DNA from: OMOG01 sp041485845
GTDB taxonomy: Bacteria; Acidobacteriota; Terriglobia; Bryobacterales; Bryobacteraceae
NCBI GenBank assembly: GCA_041485845.1
Contig: JBGPKH010000086.1
Coordinates: forward strand, 1 to 19,539
DNA length: 19,539 nt
Direction of reading: 5' to 3'
The translations under genes and the position numbers were made by a program. Below are positions 18,285-19,539 of the stretch, piece by piece (the first letter of the stretch is position 1; every line of letters starts with the position of its first letter). The notes under the pieces were generated by a model. The model saw nothing but the letters and a program-made list of their open reading frames with translations, ran no database searches and had not been told where the DNA came from.

Positions 18285-19109
18285 ACCCGGCGGGCCGGCG
18301 GCAGTCCCCGATCTTTCCCCGCGAACATGGAGCTTGGGGAATACTACTGGTCCCATTGGTAACCGGCGCGTCTGTGGGTTTACTGACCGGAAGACGCGCA
18401 TGGCCGCTGGCTCCACTCAGCATCGCCGTGCTCGCGCTGTTCTGGCTGCGAACGCCCGTCGAAAGCTGGATTGGAACGGCTCCGGCGAGGGCGCGCACCC
18501 ACGGCGAACTTGATCTCGTGCGGAACGCTGCCCTGGCTTTGGCCGCTGCCTCCATGGCTGCGTCGATCTGGCTTTTTTTGGGGCGGGCGGAATCTGACTC
18601 TACTGTGGATTGGCGCTGCTGCGGCGACCGCATTCATCGCTCAGACTATCGCAAAACGGGCTCGTCGAAGCGCCCGGACGGCGGCCCAGATGGTGGGCGC
18701 GGCGGGGCTGACGCTGGTTGCGCCCGCGGCACACTGCGTCGTTACGAGCCACCGGAATGACGTCGCCTAGTCTCTTTGGATCGCCAACCTTTTGTTCGCC
18801 ATCAACCAGATCCTGTTCGTACAGCTCCGTATCCGGGCTTCGCACGCGACAAAGCCGGATGAGAAGCTCTCCATCGGCCGCGGGTTCTTTGCCGGTCAGA
18901 TAGTTTTGATGATCTTTCTGGTTGCCACCTGCGCCGCTCACCTGTTCCGTTGGTACGCAGCTATTGCGTTCCTGCCGGTGTTGTCCCGCGGTTTCGCACG
19001 GTTCGCCAGGGAGTCTGAACCGCTCGATATTCGTGCCCTCGGCAGGCGCGAACTGATCCTCAACGGCGCCTTCGGCGTTCTTCTCGTTCTCGGGCTTGAA
19101 CTGCCGTGA
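18281..19109 (+). pseudogene. YwiC-like membrane protein, broken by a frameshift and an amber codon
   Basis: ATG 18281 overlaps the hemerythrin stop (ATGA) and has AGGAG three bases upstream. The start matches the family: FPREHGAWGILLVPLVTGAS, then FWLRTPVESW and the first helices to SIWLF. At a run of seven T (18573-18579) homology moves to another frame (RNLTLLWIGAAAATAFIAQT, MVGAAGLTLVAPAAHC). Removing one T restores a continuous product. A TAG at 18768-18770 then interrupts that frame just before the conserved LWIANLLFAINQILFVQLRI; the remainder ends in LILNGAFGVLLVLGLELP. With both lesions repaired the protein would be about 275 residues with several helices. In Bacillus ywiC lies in the nitrate-respiration region, which agrees with the neighbouring transporter relic. 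A sequencing error could explain the T run but less easily the TAG. Confidence 0.8.
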
Positions 19110-19340
19110 CGTCACGTCCCCCCTTAGCGCGAGCAATTTGCCAGCGCGTGCGCGCCTCGGGATTCTCCACCAGCGAACGCCACGCCTCTACCGGATCTTC
19201 ATGCCGCGGCCGCGCCTTTCTCCAGAGGCCGGGGAGAGCGCCCCGAATATAGGGGCGCCGGACCCGCAGCGGGCTTGGTACCCACACCAGGAGCACGAAA
19301 TACTTCGCTGGCAGCCCCGCGGCTCGCGCGGCGGCCTGCC
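19110..19340. other. Unassigned segment between the YwiC relic and the right-edge gene
   Basis: A minus-strand frame here includes AWRSLVENPEARTRWQIA, which has natural-looking composition but matches no family I recognise and runs on across the YwiC relic. A 7-bp hairpin (GCGCCCC, loop, GGGGCGC; 19238-19258) is present without a T-tract. Confidence 0.3.
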
Positions 19341-19539
19341 CTACATGGGTGGCTTCTTGCGCGGGCGCGATACGCGCTTCTTCTGCGAGCCGTCACCGGA
19401 GGTTTTGCGGGGCGCACGCGGACGGCGCTGCGGCTTGGGCGGCAGTTCGGGAATAGGGATCTCGCCGGTGGCCGTCGGCTGTCCGGGCACCAGGGGCTGG
19501 GGTTCGTCCTCCTCCTCTTCTTCCTCGAGCGGGATTTCC
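19341..19539 (-). CDS. 3' end of an unidentified gene with acidic then basic Pro/Lys-rich tail
   Basis: The last 65 residues of a minus-strand protein whose start lies beyond the window. The segment opens with an acidic run (LEEEEEEDEPQ), continues PGQPTATGEIPIPELPPKPQ and closes with a basic, disordered tail (PRAPRKTSG, KKRVSRPRKKPPM). Such tails occur on RNA- or DNA-binding proteins such as pseudouridine synthases, helicases or segregation proteins, but no folded domain is visible, so I give no name. Preferred over the plus-strand frame through the same bases, which has no family-like content. Confidence 0.55.
   Translation of the reverse strand, partial: EIPLEEEEEEDEPQPLVPGQPTATGEIPIPELPPKPQRRPRAPRKTSGDGSQKKRVSRPRKKPPM

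Noticed and set aside
18270..18780. Programmed frameshift in the YwiC-like gene as a regulated expression device
   Set aside because: The downstream in-frame TAG would still stop the product, so simple decay or sequence error is more likely.
19238..19258. GC-rich hairpin as a terminator for the right-edge gene
   Set aside because: The stem is only 7 bp, lies about 80 bases past the stop codon and has no T-tract.

Overview
This GC-rich window looks like a chromosomal segment of an Acidobacteriota bacterium, most likely of the Solibacter/Bryobacter type. That assignment is an inference from gene content: a Ser/Thr kinase fused to a PD40 beta-propeller, a paired DUF1549/DUF1553 cytochrome and DUF1501 protein, a very large Oar-like TonB-dependent receptor, and a relic of an acidobacterial-type FtsX/MacB permease. 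I see no rRNA, tRNA, CRISPR array or complete mobile element.

Left part (1-4036, all +): the C-terminal half of L-aspartate oxidase (nadB), an overlapping CaCA-type cation exchanger gene, then hslV and hslU two bases apart. A nested palindrome lies inside nadB, in frame, at the linker between its two domains. From 4084 to 6630 is a membrane Ser/Thr kinase with an extracytoplasmic propeller.

Middle (6631-8101): a decayed permease tail on the minus strand, a small zinc-finger protein, a small secreted hypothetical protein, and a probable 28-residue membrane peptide on the minus strand. From 8102 to 12927 is a tight three-gene operon of exported proteins: a PSD1-type cytochrome (DUF1549/DUF1553), a DUF1501 protein and a Tat-exported mannonate-dehydratase-like TIM barrel. 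Convergent to it is a 1200-residue TonB-dependent receptor (12955-16557). Together these suggest uptake and periplasmic processing of some organic ligand, but the substrate cannot be read from the sequence.

Right part (16558-19539) is an eroded region. A NarK-type nitrate/nitrite transporter gene is frameshifted and then runs in frame into an internal fragment of an IS-type integrase. Divergent from it is an intact hemerythrin-domain gene, translationally coupled to a YwiC-like membrane gene broken by a 7-T homopolymer shift and an in-frame amber codon. A CRP/FNR-type palindrome sits in the shared upstream region. I read this as the remnant of a nitrate/nitric-oxide gene cluster in which only the hemerythrin gene is still intact. 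The window closes with the 3' end of an unidentified minus-strand gene with an acidic, then proline/lysine-rich tail.
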